A stretch of 64,000 nucleotides of DNA from contig CP067346.1 in assembly GCA_021561035.1 (NCBI GenBank), positions 2,263,001 to 2,327,000 of the forward strand, in the 5' to 3' direction. Made by a program: the position numbers and the translations under genes. This stretch comes from Clostridioides sp. ES-S-0054-01 (GTDB taxonomy: Bacteria > Bacillota > Clostridia > Peptostreptococcales > Peptostreptococcaceae). Position 1 is the stretch's first letter; each line of letters begins with the position of its first letter. The notes beneath the pieces were generated by a model. It did no database searches. It was not told the DNA's origin and was given only the letters and a program-made list of their open reading frames with translations. Positions 44,901 to 52,567 of this stretch are shown one piece after another.

Positions 44901-45637
44901 TTTACCGACTTTATCTTTTTAAGATTTGATAAGTTAGAATTTTCAAGATTTTTTTGAGTGTAAAATCTGTACAAATCCCAATCTATATGATTATCCAATG
45001 AAACATCATTTCTATTAAAATAAGGCTTAACATTAAATTCTTCCATAATTATTTTAACCCTTAGACTCTCTGAAAAACCTTCTACAGTTTCAACGGACAT
45101 GCTTTTTAAAGCTACATTGTTTATATTATTTGCATCATTTACAACTTTACACTCAATTGGAACAAATGGAGTGTATTTAAACTGACAAATTAAATTTCTT
45201 AATCCATCTACATAATATTTGAAGTCAAATGGTGATTCAACTTGATACCCATTAACTTGATTTATACCATTTATCATTAAGTCTACAAATATTTCTTTTC
45301 TTATATTCTGTTTTTTAGATTGCCCTATATTTGACAATCTATCCTCATCTAAACTCTCACTATCATTAATAGAAGTTATACTTATATACTCTGGAGGTAT
45401 TTCAAAACAACAATCTCCTATTCTAAAAATATTGTCAATATTATCTTTATATTTAAGCCTATGTTCATATTGAATATATTCGTAATAGCTTAAAGGTTTA
45501 TACTTACCATCTAAGTTTCTAAGTGTTGATTCTCTATATAGTATATTGACTATTTCTTGACTATCCCTATCAGTTATTTCCTGAGCAACAGCCCCATAAT
45601 ATGATTGATTTGAACTCTTATTAGACTCATTATTCAT
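41999..45637 (-). CDS. Very large baseplate hub protein (1,212 residues)
   Basis: The segment VHIRMGYGSNPSKYPIVFNG (about residue 755) is the gpD/gp27-like hub strand pair, and DLIITGKPQVNVYDLIAIND (about 1080) continues the hub fold. Residues 60-430 form a separate domain pair (DCCFEIPPEYISITSI, MTIKDVQIDTVFGFPGLYNI) that resembles LysM-adjacent regions of phage hub proteins. Usual hubs are 300-450 residues, so this one is nearly three times that and may fuse hub with tail-tip collar functions. No peptidase or muramidase motif is recognised. GAGGGTGA precedes ATG 45637. Confidence 0.65.
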   Translation of the reverse strand: MNNESNKSSNQSYYGAVAQEITDRDSQEIVNILYRESTLRNLDGKYKPLSYYEYIQYEHRLKYKDNIDNIFRIGDCCFEIPPEYISITSINDSESLDEDRLSNIGQSKKQNIRKEIFVDLMINGINQVNGYQVESPFDFKYYVDGLRNLICQFKYTPFVPIECKVVNDANNINNVALKSMSVETVEGFSESLRVKIIMEEFNVKPYFNRNDVSLDNHIDWDLYRFYTQKNLENSNLSNLKKIKSVNFTGKFKFKKLHLKNIDFSKIKSKTTIMDEIYFDEILSNEENVYLTYINFNLNNIFSNIKLNNGETPTKQYMGFNKIDFIFEFKTSDESIIKKFNKLNSKNTDIIKVENELVNLTGTEYMTIKDVQIDTVFGFPGLYNITIKCRSYDIDKIQKMKPIGFRPFNEIKETYEYNEIPEGRLGTEEDFIDYTSKGIDNKTMQDVCANNKLMYLEMYPNLSLPKYDEIDNAMQKIRDFRFKNGVKQTSLIKYPRTDIVMYEIGGNEKYNGFVEPDFYIIYPVKFECNKINTQLETIKPDIVVEPEYKYGYEPQSISTLGNEFKEELLCNEYLIFKNENFNQIHGNDIGTFNIKRVKPKQSFKELPENNPNTVVENMLIDEFLYSQKGTLIKAFPNFIFMLCDEATDCFDGQKSWTNYYIYKSVMEIKVSQDVDSPISSAKIVISNSNNEKNLDDNSVCTKNDTLNIFNKNQFVTAEFLKGYKEESKYEINLKIVENRNKLDSQEVLKEGTRVHIRMGYGSNPSKYPIVFNGTIVEINILKDTILIEAKSDGLELTDKYLDEKMNFLGDNIDLKKDASNIILDLISKRNFKTKYQNIEYNEKNFKSRYGVEHFGMYDFNSIETYGAIQSDISKNIYLSNYKGIYLGDIQSIDYISESIYEFLPIGKKIWDICKMSEKSMPEFVVYPRPFLFEHRLFFGLPVWMYKFNTNKIKSDVYEYSKAFSQMHIVDFYDSIINNNIIIDNNNLLTNARGVYNVLGNLESTPFIISDCNIKWSNQKLKVLDNSRIQNFNIFSNLEDENLKYRELYANNRHMSIRNCISEIQNSWKEAYDGDLIITGKPQVNVYDLIAINDLLGEVSGVCLAKRVTHSLNMKTEFTTSVTPGLLTANSLKYSGMSNVLKSCNKILFSISNILNNERLVNSDNTTNISKLTRLDNYETLNNMLTAQYEMFNYKNSIIIYPLYKNSYMKLNLK

Positions 45638-45675
45638 AAATTCACCCTCTTTAGTTCATAAGTACTTTTATAAAT

Positions 45676-46041
45676 TTACAAAATTATCTTAGATATTACA
45701 TTTTCAATTTCCTCATTTGTTATATCTTTTCTATCATCTTGTATTGTAGTTCTTATATTTAAATTTTTTATATTTTTAAATAAATTTTTTATAATTTTTT
45801 CACCATAATCTATATCAATATCTAAAGGAGATTGAGCAGAAATTTTCATGTTTAATGCTTCATTGTTATTTATCAAAATATCATCTTCTATTGTGTTATC
45901 TTTACTTTCTAAGTTATCATATTCTTCATTTACTTTAGATTTAATATTATTAAAAGTTGCCTTAGCTTTTATTCTTCTCCCTAATAAAAAATTTTTATAT
46001 TCTTCATAAAATTTTTCTTCAATATTATGTACATTATTCAT
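45676..46041 (-). CDS. Unknown small acidic protein before the hub gene (121 residues)
   Basis: The family is not recognised. The protein is helical, rich in Asn, Asp, Glu and Lys, with no Cys and no hydrophobic segment. Its start overlaps the end of the 343-residue gene by 8 nt. In phage and tailocin clusters a tape-measure gene normally lies near this position; at 121 residues this protein is far too short to be one. An assembly factor or hub-associated role is inferred from position only. Confidence 0.5.
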   Translation of the reverse strand: MNNVHNIEEKFYEEYKNFLLGRRIKAKATFNNIKSKVNEEYDNLESKDNTIEDDILINNNEALNMKISAQSPLDIDIDYGEKIIKNLFKNIKNLNIRTTIQDDRKDITNEEIENVISKIIL

Positions 46042-47065
46042 CTATAATATCTCCAATCATTTTTAGCATCTTCATTTTAAATTTTTCAAGTCTATTTTCA
46101 TAAAAATTCAAATCTATATTAGAATCTTTTCCACCTAAAATATAATTTATGTCAATATTTTTATATCCTGCTCTATTTAAAATACTTCTTATTTCTAAAT
46201 GAATTTTTGATATGTTATTATTATAGTCTTTCAAATTTTCATTAATACGAAAATTGCTTATTTTAGAATTTCTTATATTATTACTATTTATAATATCATC
46301 TTTATTTTTCGTAGAATTTCTATTTTTATCATTTATATCCCTTGAATTGATAACATTATCTTTATCATTTTTATTCCCTATTTTTATAAAATCCCAGCTT
46401 ATACGCTCAGTTTCCATATTCAACTTCTGTATATTTTTATTCTCCAATACTTTTAGTTTTTCTGGTCTATCCCATCTTGTATTTGTAAGGTTATTGGAAT
46501 CTAAATGATAATCTTTAGATTTTATATTATTGTTACTATTAATATATTCTTTATTAGATTTATTATTTAGATAATCTTTGTCATATTCAAGATTTACATC
46601 TACACCTCTCAGTTTAAGAATATATTCAGACTTAGCTGTCATTTCCATAAGCTTCTCATAATCCCAATCTCGTATTTCTTTAAGAGAAATCTCTGGAAAT
46701 GCTGCTTTTACAAATAATTTACTCTGTTCTAAAAAAGTATTAAGTTTGCTTCTACTTTCCTCAAAATAATCTATTATTGAACTTTCATCTAAAATGTGAG
46801 ATTCATGAATTATTCTTTTAGAAATTTCATCTGTTAATCCTGCTATTGGACTTTTTGAAAAAACGAATTCTTTAGGATATATTAATGCAGATTGACATAT
46901 AAAATCATTAAATTCTTCATATGTATCAAAAACAAGGTTAGCTTTTATATATGTATTAAGATTAATTAATTTAAATATATATTCATGTGTACCAAATTTA
47001 ATATGAATTAATTTTTTATAACCAGTTTTTTCTTTTATATTCATAATATCTTCTATTAAAAGCAT
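46034..47065 (-). CDS. Tail assembly chaperone-like protein with Asn-rich middle (343 residues)
   Basis: The N-terminal 140 residues (EYIFKLINLNTYIKANLVFD, FICQSALIYPKEFVFSKSPI, AGLTDEISKRIIHES) align by eye with the C-terminal part of the adjacent 160-residue protein, so the two are paralogues. Residues about 165-285 are low-complexity, dominated by Asn, Asp, Lys and Ile. The last 50 residues form a helical pair. Pairs of chaperone-type genes after the tube are common in tailed phages; there they act on the tape-measure protein, which is not seen here. The start at 47065 lies one base after the previous stop. Confidence 0.55.
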   Translation of the reverse strand: MLLIEDIMNIKEKTGYKKLIHIKFGTHEYIFKLINLNTYIKANLVFDTYEEFNDFICQSALIYPKEFVFSKSPIAGLTDEISKRIIHESHILDESSIIDYFEESRSKLNTFLEQSKLFVKAAFPEISLKEIRDWDYEKLMEMTAKSEYILKLRGVDVNLEYDKDYLNNKSNKEYINSNNNIKSKDYHLDSNNLTNTRWDRPEKLKVLENKNIQKLNMETERISWDFIKIGNKNDKDNVINSRDINDKNRNSTKNKDDIINSNNIRNSKISNFRINENLKDYNNNISKIHLEIRSILNRAGYKNIDINYILGGKDSNIDLNFYENRLEKFKMKMLKMIGDIIDE

Positions 47066-47066
47066 A

Positions 47067-47549
47067 CTATATTACCTCTATTATAAAATCTTTTGTAAAG
47101 CCTGATTTTTCCATAATTACTTCAGAATATGAAGTTGGTAAACCTGCATTAGTAGTATCTTTCCAATCATACTCTTCTGGCCATAATGTCACAGTTTTGC
47201 ATATAATTTCTTCACGTTGTAAAGTGTCAATATTTTGAAGAGATAATAATTGCTTATATTCAAATCTGTTAATAGTTCTAAATATAAATCTCTTTTTTAA
47301 AATATCAATCATATATATATCATAACCAGACCATTTCTTTTTCCATGCTTGTACTTGAATTGTTCCTGGACCATTTTCAAATAAAGGAATATCTTCTAAT
47401 CCTAAATTTTTCAGTTCTTCACTTTTACTCTCATCACTAAAAACATCTGCGTATAAATCAATTTCATCTATATTTTTTCCATATTGAGATTCTAAGTCCA
47501 ACTTAGCTTGTTTTGCCAATAATTCTATTTCTTTTTCATCATAATTCAT
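47067..47549 (-). CDS. Tail assembly chaperone-like protein (160 residues)
   Basis: The N-terminus is acidic and helical (EIELLAKQAKLDLESQYGKN). The C-terminal half (FIFRTINRFEYKQLLSLQNI, IICKTVTLWPEEYDWKDTTN, AGLPTSYSEVIMEKSGF) matches the N-terminal domain of the following 343-residue protein, sharing IN-x-x-x-Y, IC-x-x, YP/WPEE and AGL-P/T. It resembles chaperone-type proteins of large Firmicutes myoviruses. GGAGGGG precedes ATG 47549. It lies between the tube-like and hub genes, where tail assembly chaperones are expected. Confidence 0.55.
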   Translation of the reverse strand: MNYDEKEIELLAKQAKLDLESQYGKNIDEIDLYADVFSDESKSEELKNLGLEDIPLFENGPGTIQVQAWKKKWSGYDIYMIDILKKRFIFRTINRFEYKQLLSLQNIDTLQREEIICKTVTLWPEEYDWKDTTNAGLPTSYSEVIMEKSGFTKDFIIEVI

Positions 47550-47570
47550 TTAATCCCCTCCAGACCTTAT

Positions 47571-48704
47571 TTAGCTGTTAATTTCAATTACATCTTTTGC
47601 TATGAATTCATATATATCATACACAGGATTTCCTGTTGTATCTATTTCTTGGCTTACTGATATAGGCGTTACTCCAATAATTTTTCGATATTTTTCTTTT
47701 TTTTCTCCATATATAAGACTTATAGAAAAATTACTTTTCCTAAGTGTATTTATATTATTAGGATTAAAAGAAAGTTGGTAGTCTGAATTTTCTAAGTCTG
47801 ATTTCTGACTATCTTCTGCATAATTACAATCATATATTAAACTATCTATTAAGTTATAATCGCATTCTAGTTCATCACAAATAAAAGAATTTATAGCTTT
47901 TAAATTACAACCTGATTTATACTGATTTTCTTCTTGTTTATCTTTAATGCAGATTTCTTTTTCATTATTCTTCAAAATGATAATATTATAATTAGAATAT
48001 AATTTTTTAAATATTAAATTCCAAGTTTTTTCACATAACCTTCCTGTCGGTATAATCTTATTTTCTTTTTGAAAAGCTTTAACCATATCAAATGTACACA
48101 CACAATAATAACCGTATTTTAATTCACTAAAGCTTCGTTCTTCATACATATACCCCATATATACCAAAGCTGTTTGTACAGAATGTACTCTAATGTCATA
48201 TTTACTTCCAAAATCAACATAAAATAGAGACTTATCATAAAGAAATGAAACATCATTATCATCTATATTACATTGATTTTTATATAAGATATTGTTATCT
48301 TCTCTACATATATATTTATCATTTAGACCTCTTAAATCATATCCATATATCCAATCTGGTATAGATATTTTTTCTTCTTTATTTAAAATAGACTTATCAC
48401 AAGTATTTATATCTTGTTCTAAGGAATTAGATGTATTTTTTAAAGCATTGCTTACAGGAACTTTTATATAACCTGATACTATCCTATTTCCCACAGCTAT
48501 ATCATCAAATGTATTAGATGTATATCCATAAATAGGTTTACTTTGTTCTTTTACATAAAATTTTATTGCAGCTATTTGTTTATTATGTTTTCCATTTATA
48601 TAAATCAATACATCAGAGCTACCATAAAATTCTTCTTTATATGTACTATAATCTCTCTTTTTAGTTTCTTTTTTATTTGCACTATTAAAGTTTAAATTTG
48701 TCAT
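47571..48704 (-). CDS. Tube-fold protein with inserted peptidoglycan-binding domain
   Basis: Residues 26-85 of this 377-residue protein (FYGSSDVLIYINGKHNKQIA, KPIYGYTSNTFDDIAVGNRI) and 325-375 (SISLIYGEKKEKYRKIIGVT, VYDIYEFIAKDVI) are the two halves of a tail-tube-like beta fold. Between them, at about 172-232, lies a PG_binding_1-type helical domain (RVHSVQTALVYMGYMYEERS, FDMVKAFQKENKIIPTGRLC, EKTWNLI). It thus replaces the separate LysM/tail-tip gene of other systems. The start overlaps the 205-residue tube gene by 20 nt. A likely role is a baseplate-proximal tube ring that contacts cell wall. Confidence 0.65.
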   Translation of the reverse strand: MTNLNFNSANKKETKKRDYSTYKEEFYGSSDVLIYINGKHNKQIAAIKFYVKEQSKPIYGYTSNTFDDIAVGNRIVSGYIKVPVSNALKNTSNSLEQDINTCDKSILNKEEKISIPDWIYGYDLRGLNDKYICREDNNILYKNQCNIDDNDVSFLYDKSLFYVDFGSKYDIRVHSVQTALVYMGYMYEERSFSELKYGYYCVCTFDMVKAFQKENKIIPTGRLCEKTWNLIFKKLYSNYNIIILKNNEKEICIKDKQEENQYKSGCNLKAINSFICDELECDYNLIDSLIYDCNYAEDSQKSDLENSDYQLSFNPNNINTLRKSNFSISLIYGEKKEKYRKIIGVTPISVSQEIDTTGNPVYDIYEFIAKDVIEINS

Positions 48705-49302
48705 AACTAACGCCTTTCAAATTACTTTTTTTAGAGTGTTCATATCCTTCAATAGTAAAATCATAAGAAAATATTGAATTTGAGAATATATTTGAATTAC
48801 TTACAGTATTTTGTACTGTTTTATTACTTGGTAAACCTGCAAAATCATTCAAATCTGTTGCTACAAAGTAAATTTTATTTTTTATAAAAACATCATTAAT
48901 AGAAATAATTTGGCTATCATTAGTAATATCTATGCCATATATCATCATCTGTGTGACGTATTTATATTCATTTAAGGATACTATCATTACATCAAATAAG
49001 GGCAATTCATCTGAGCTAATCTTCTTTTTATTAGATAAAACTGAAACCTTACTTGTCAATTCACTTATTAGATTCTGATTTATTAAAACAAATTCCATTT
49101 TTCCAGAAATCATCTTAGGTCCTCGAGTATATCCAGATACCTGTGTACTTCCTATTGATGCTACTGGCTTTTTATTTCTTTGAATTGAGTATGATATACT
49201 TGTCAAACTACCTAAAAGAATTGGTTTAGATTCTGGAAATAAAACAAATGCAAGAGAATCTGTACTTGAAAATGCCTTGTAAAAAGTATTGTCTAAATCC
49301 AT
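48685..49302 (-). CDS. Second tail tube-like protein (205 residues)
   Basis: The strand order matches the 232-residue tube protein: LFPESKPILLGSLTSISYSI, NKKPVASIGSTQVSGYTRGP, KMISGKMEFVLINQNLISEL, then LPLFDVMIVSLNEYKYVTQM and IYGIDITNDSQIISINDVFI. The shared K-x-P-V-x-x-(L/I)-G-S and R-G-x-x-x-I-x-G elements show it to be a paralogue. It is separated from the first tube gene by 140 nt containing a hairpin, so it may be made at lower level, as expected for a tube initiator ring at the baseplate. It overlaps the PG-binding tube gene downstream. Confidence 0.72.
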   Translation of the reverse strand: MDLDNTFYKAFSSTDSLAFVLFPESKPILLGSLTSISYSIQRNKKPVASIGSTQVSGYTRGPKMISGKMEFVLINQNLISELTSKVSVLSNKKKISSDELPLFDVMIVSLNEYKYVTQMMIYGIDITNDSQIISINDVFIKNKIYFVATDLNDFAGLPSNKTVQNTVSNSNIFSNSIFSYDFTIEGYEHSKKSNLKGVSYDKFKL

Positions 49303-49334
49303 TTTACTCTACCTCTCTTTTTATTTATATTTGG

Positions 49335-49392
49335 AAAAACCCCATGTAGTTTTTGAATAAGCAAAATATACTTGCAAGCATTTAACTACATG
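49335..49392 (-). terminator. Hairpin with T run between the two tube genes, possible attenuator
   Basis: Minus strand: CATGTAGTT (49392-49384) pairs with AACTACATG (49351-49343) across a 32-nt loop, followed by GGGG and five T residues to 49335. It could reduce transcription into the downstream baseplate genes while the sheath and main tube are made in bulk. Confidence 0.45.
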
Positions 49393-49442
49393 AGACCTTT
49401 TAATTTTCCTCTTTTATCTATTTACATATTTGACTTTATCAC

Positions 49443-50141
49443 TTATTTTAACTTTTCTTCTTTTGAATATACACCTTGTATAAGTGGTGATATTTTTCTA
49501 GCTCTATAATTTAACTTTTTCTCTAAAACGATTGTATCAATAGACACCTCACTAGATTCGTCTATTATATCAACATCATATATTTTTTGAAATGCACATT
49601 GACCTTGTTCATTTCCAAAAGTCATTGTTATATCAAATGGTGGCAAAGAATCTAAATAAACTATTCTACTATCTCTTATTGGACTAAATCCATTAGGTAT
49701 TTTAAAGTCTTCATCACTTACTTTAGAATTATTTTCATTATACTTAGACTTACTATCCATATTCCTACTTAAATTTATAGCATCTTGTGCCGTCACATTC
49801 CACTTCAACATTTCTACTGCATTTATAAAGTTTTCCTCTTCAGTTATAGCTAAATTCCCTGACGTTGTAAATATTGTAGACTCTGATGATTTTAAAATGC
49901 TTTTCATAGATTTAATTAGAGAATCTTGGTCGAACATAGCAAATACTAATGACCCTTTAATCTCTCTTTTCCCCCTTGAAAAGCTTCGTGCATCGGGACT
50001 TCCTAATGTGTATACTGGTTTTTTTTCACGTTCTATACCCCATGATATTTTTTGTAATTCCCCAATAACTTGATTTGCAAAGCTTACAACTAAATCAGCT
50101 CCAGAAAATGATGTTAGTGTGTTTATATTCGTACTTGCCAT
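49443..50141 (-). CDS. Major tail tube protein (232 residues)
   Basis: The tube-fold sequence pattern is clear: GADLVVSFANQVIGELQKIS, KPVYTLGSPDARSFSRGKRE, IKGSLVFAMFDQDSLIKSM, LPPFDITMTFGNEQGQCAFQ, KIYDVDIIDESSEVSIDTIV. Residues about 92-160 form a Ser/Asn/Lys-rich insert between the two halves. It follows the main sheath gene by 48 nt, the canonical sheath-tube order, with GGAGATA before ATG 50141. It stacks as hexameric rings inside the sheath. It is the first and probably most abundant of three tube-fold proteins here. Confidence 0.82.
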   Translation of the reverse strand: MASTNINTLTSFSGADLVVSFANQVIGELQKISWGIEREKKPVYTLGSPDARSFSRGKREIKGSLVFAMFDQDSLIKSMKSILKSSESTIFTTSGNLAITEEENFINAVEMLKWNVTAQDAINLSRNMDSKSKYNENNSKVSDEDFKIPNGFSPIRDSRIVYLDSLPPFDITMTFGNEQGQCAFQKIYDVDIIDESSEVSIDTIVLEKKLNYRARKISPLIQGVYSKEEKLK

Positions 50142-50189
50142 AACAGTATCTCCTAACTATTAAATCTAAATGGATGTTCTCCTCCATTT

Positions 50190-52496
50190 TTATTTTTTTA
50201 ACCCTACTATAGTGGTTATTTTTCTAAGTTCTTGTGGTGCTACTATGCCAACTTCTAACTTAGCCTGTCCTAATATTAAATCTTGTTGTGTTGCTATTAG
50301 ATTAAAACTGTAATCTAATATAGCCCCTTGTAATAGTAGTGTATCTAATCTCTTTGCAATTGTTGCACTTAATGCATTTCTTTGTTCTATTGTATTTGCT
50401 TCCCCTATAAATGGGTCTGCCACTTCTCTTATATTATCAGTTACTGCTCTCATAACCTTTAATGTAGATAATTTTGAATATACACTATCTTTCTTTGCAG
50501 ATGTTGGAGCATCTACTACAAAAACTTTATTTAAACAAGTTCTACCATTTAACTTTTTAGAATTGAATGAAACAAATTTGTTTCCTGTTATATCATTTAA
50601 TTGTGCATTTGAAAAAGAGTACTTTAATGATTTTACACCACTTAATACCTTATTTGTTGGAGATGAGTGTGTCAAAATACTTGTATTTAGAGCAGCATAA
50701 AGTACTGCTGGATTTCCTTCTCTAAGTGAGCTCACCTTATGTTCAACTATAGGTGTAGGCCCTGCAACTACTGATATAAATTTTCCAAGGTCTATACAGT
50801 TTCCTTGTCCATCAGTAATTATAGAGCCTTTATCATCCTTCATTAAAAACTCATTATTATATTGTGTTAAATATTTAGAGTGTGATTGAACACCTGACAA
50901 AGATGTGTCTTTTAATGGATTCATTGATATTACGCCATATGTAGATTTATTTCTATAAGATAACACTGCACAAAATAAAGCAAGTTCATATGCAAAGTCT
51001 TGATGTCTGTCAAATAATTTATCATCAGCATAAATACCTAAAGGTACTATCCAATCTACATTATAATTTTCAAGCAACTGATAAGCACCTTGTTTTACTA
51101 TGTATCCATTTCTATCTCTTTCTCCTGACAATGCCTTAAACATATCTTCCTTACTCATACCTAAACCATTAGAACCACCTATAAAATACGTAGCTGATTT
51201 TATCAGGTCTTTTGTAAGTACTTCTGGTGTATCCGTTTCTGCAAAATATGTTGTTTGTAAATTATTTATTGCATCTACTAACTCTCCAAAAGTTAAGCAG
51301 TCGAGAGTTGATAATATCAAAGGTTCTTCTCCAATACTCATTTTAGACTCTGGCTTAATGATTTTCACATATTTTCCTATATAATTGCCAAAAGTGTCTC
51401 TCAAATCTTCTACTTTCACTTGACCTAAATTATATATATCGCCAGCAAACCTAGACTTTAATCTTATTTTTCTTTCTATATTCTCTTTAACTGGCATATA
51501 ATAGCTTACTGATACTACTTGTCCCATTTGAAAACATTCTTTTTTAAGAGTTATAGTCTTTGATTTCTTATCTACTGAAAAAGAATTCAAATCCAATACC
51601 TTACTTCCACCAACATACAATATAAGTGTTCCATCTACTGGAGTATTACTTAAAAGTAGTTTTTGACTTGATGTAGCAGTCATAAAAGCATTTCCGTCTG
51701 TTTGAGTTTCTATTTCTTCTCCAACAACTTCTATTCTATAACCTACAGCTACCTTTTCTCCCTCCTCTAAAGATGGTATTGTTATGACATTATCATTCAT
51801 TTCCATATCATCATTTATAGGTTTACCATCATAAGTAGCCACTATAGCAGCTCCATTTGGGATATTAGATAAAAAAATCTTTTTATCTTTATTCAAAGTT
51901 AAGTATTCTGGTTTCTGTTCAACCCAGTATCTATAGCTATAAGCTACTGAAATAGGTACCCCTGCATCACAAGCATTTTTTTCTATTGATATACTCTTAA
52001 TAGATTCATTATATGCAAATCCAGATAATAGTTCTGTTCCTTTTACATACACTCTAATAGAACTTGCAACAATCCCTTTTCCACTTAGTTTTATATCAGT
52101 TTTCTCACATCCATGAACAATGGATAAATCCTCATCTATTTTCTTATTTTTTTCAATAACTTGTGATGGTGCACTTATACTTGATGTTGCACATGTACCA
52201 GATACCCTCATCACCCTTATATCTTGACATCCAGCATCTCTAGCTTGCTTATATGCGTGAACTAACGTTGAACCATTTGGGATTCCATTTAAATTAATAT
52301 CTGAACCAAAGAGCAATTCTATAGAAGAATCATCTATAGCTACTGGCTCCATTACTGGTCCATCAACTGCTGTACCAAGTAACAGCATACTATCAGTATT
52401 GTATTCATCTGAGCCAAATCTAAGTGCAGAACCACCATCCTTAAATTCAACTAACATTCCTGGAAGATTAGGATACATATTTCCTAAGTTTGCCAT
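50190..52496 (-). CDS. Main contractile tail sheath protein with inserted beta-domain repeats
   Basis: This 768-residue protein shows sheath signatures at both ends: LLLGTAVDGPVMEPVAIDDS and GSTLVHAYKQARDAGCQDIR near the N-terminus, and MRAVTDNIREVADPFIGEAN, LDTLLLQGAILDYSFNLIAT, LEVGIVAPQELRKITTIVGL at the C-terminus. Usual sheaths have 350-500 residues. The excess lies at about 133-334, where three similar beta modules stand in tandem (133-189, 198-256, 276-334), each ending in a V-x-V-x-Y-type strand (PISVAYSY, EKVAVGYRI, VVSVSYYM). They probably decorate the sheath surface. AAAGGGGG precedes ATG 52496. Confidence 0.88.
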   Translation of the reverse strand: MANLGNMYPNLPGMLVEFKDGGSALRFGSDEYNTDSMLLLGTAVDGPVMEPVAIDDSSIELLFGSDINLNGIPNGSTLVHAYKQARDAGCQDIRVMRVSGTCATSSISAPSQVIEKNKKIDEDLSIVHGCEKTDIKLSGKGIVASSIRVYVKGTELLSGFAYNESIKSISIEKNACDAGVPISVAYSYRYWVEQKPEYLTLNKDKKIFLSNIPNGAAIVATYDGKPINDDMEMNDNVITIPSLEEGEKVAVGYRIEVVGEEIETQTDGNAFMTATSSQKLLLSNTPVDGTLILYVGGSKVLDLNSFSVDKKSKTITLKKECFQMGQVVSVSYYMPVKENIERKIRLKSRFAGDIYNLGQVKVEDLRDTFGNYIGKYVKIIKPESKMSIGEEPLILSTLDCLTFGELVDAINNLQTTYFAETDTPEVLTKDLIKSATYFIGGSNGLGMSKEDMFKALSGERDRNGYIVKQGAYQLLENYNVDWIVPLGIYADDKLFDRHQDFAYELALFCAVLSYRNKSTYGVISMNPLKDTSLSGVQSHSKYLTQYNNEFLMKDDKGSIITDGQGNCIDLGKFISVVAGPTPIVEHKVSSLREGNPAVLYAALNTSILTHSSPTNKVLSGVKSLKYSFSNAQLNDITGNKFVSFNSKKLNGRTCLNKVFVVDAPTSAKKDSVYSKLSTLKVMRAVTDNIREVADPFIGEANTIEQRNALSATIAKRLDTLLLQGAILDYSFNLIATQQDLILGQAKLEVGIVAPQELRKITTIVGLKK

Positions 52497-52567
52497 AAAG
52501 GTTTTCCCCCTTTAAATCTTGTAGATGTTATAGATTTTATACCAAGTAAAATTTACGTTATTCCTGG

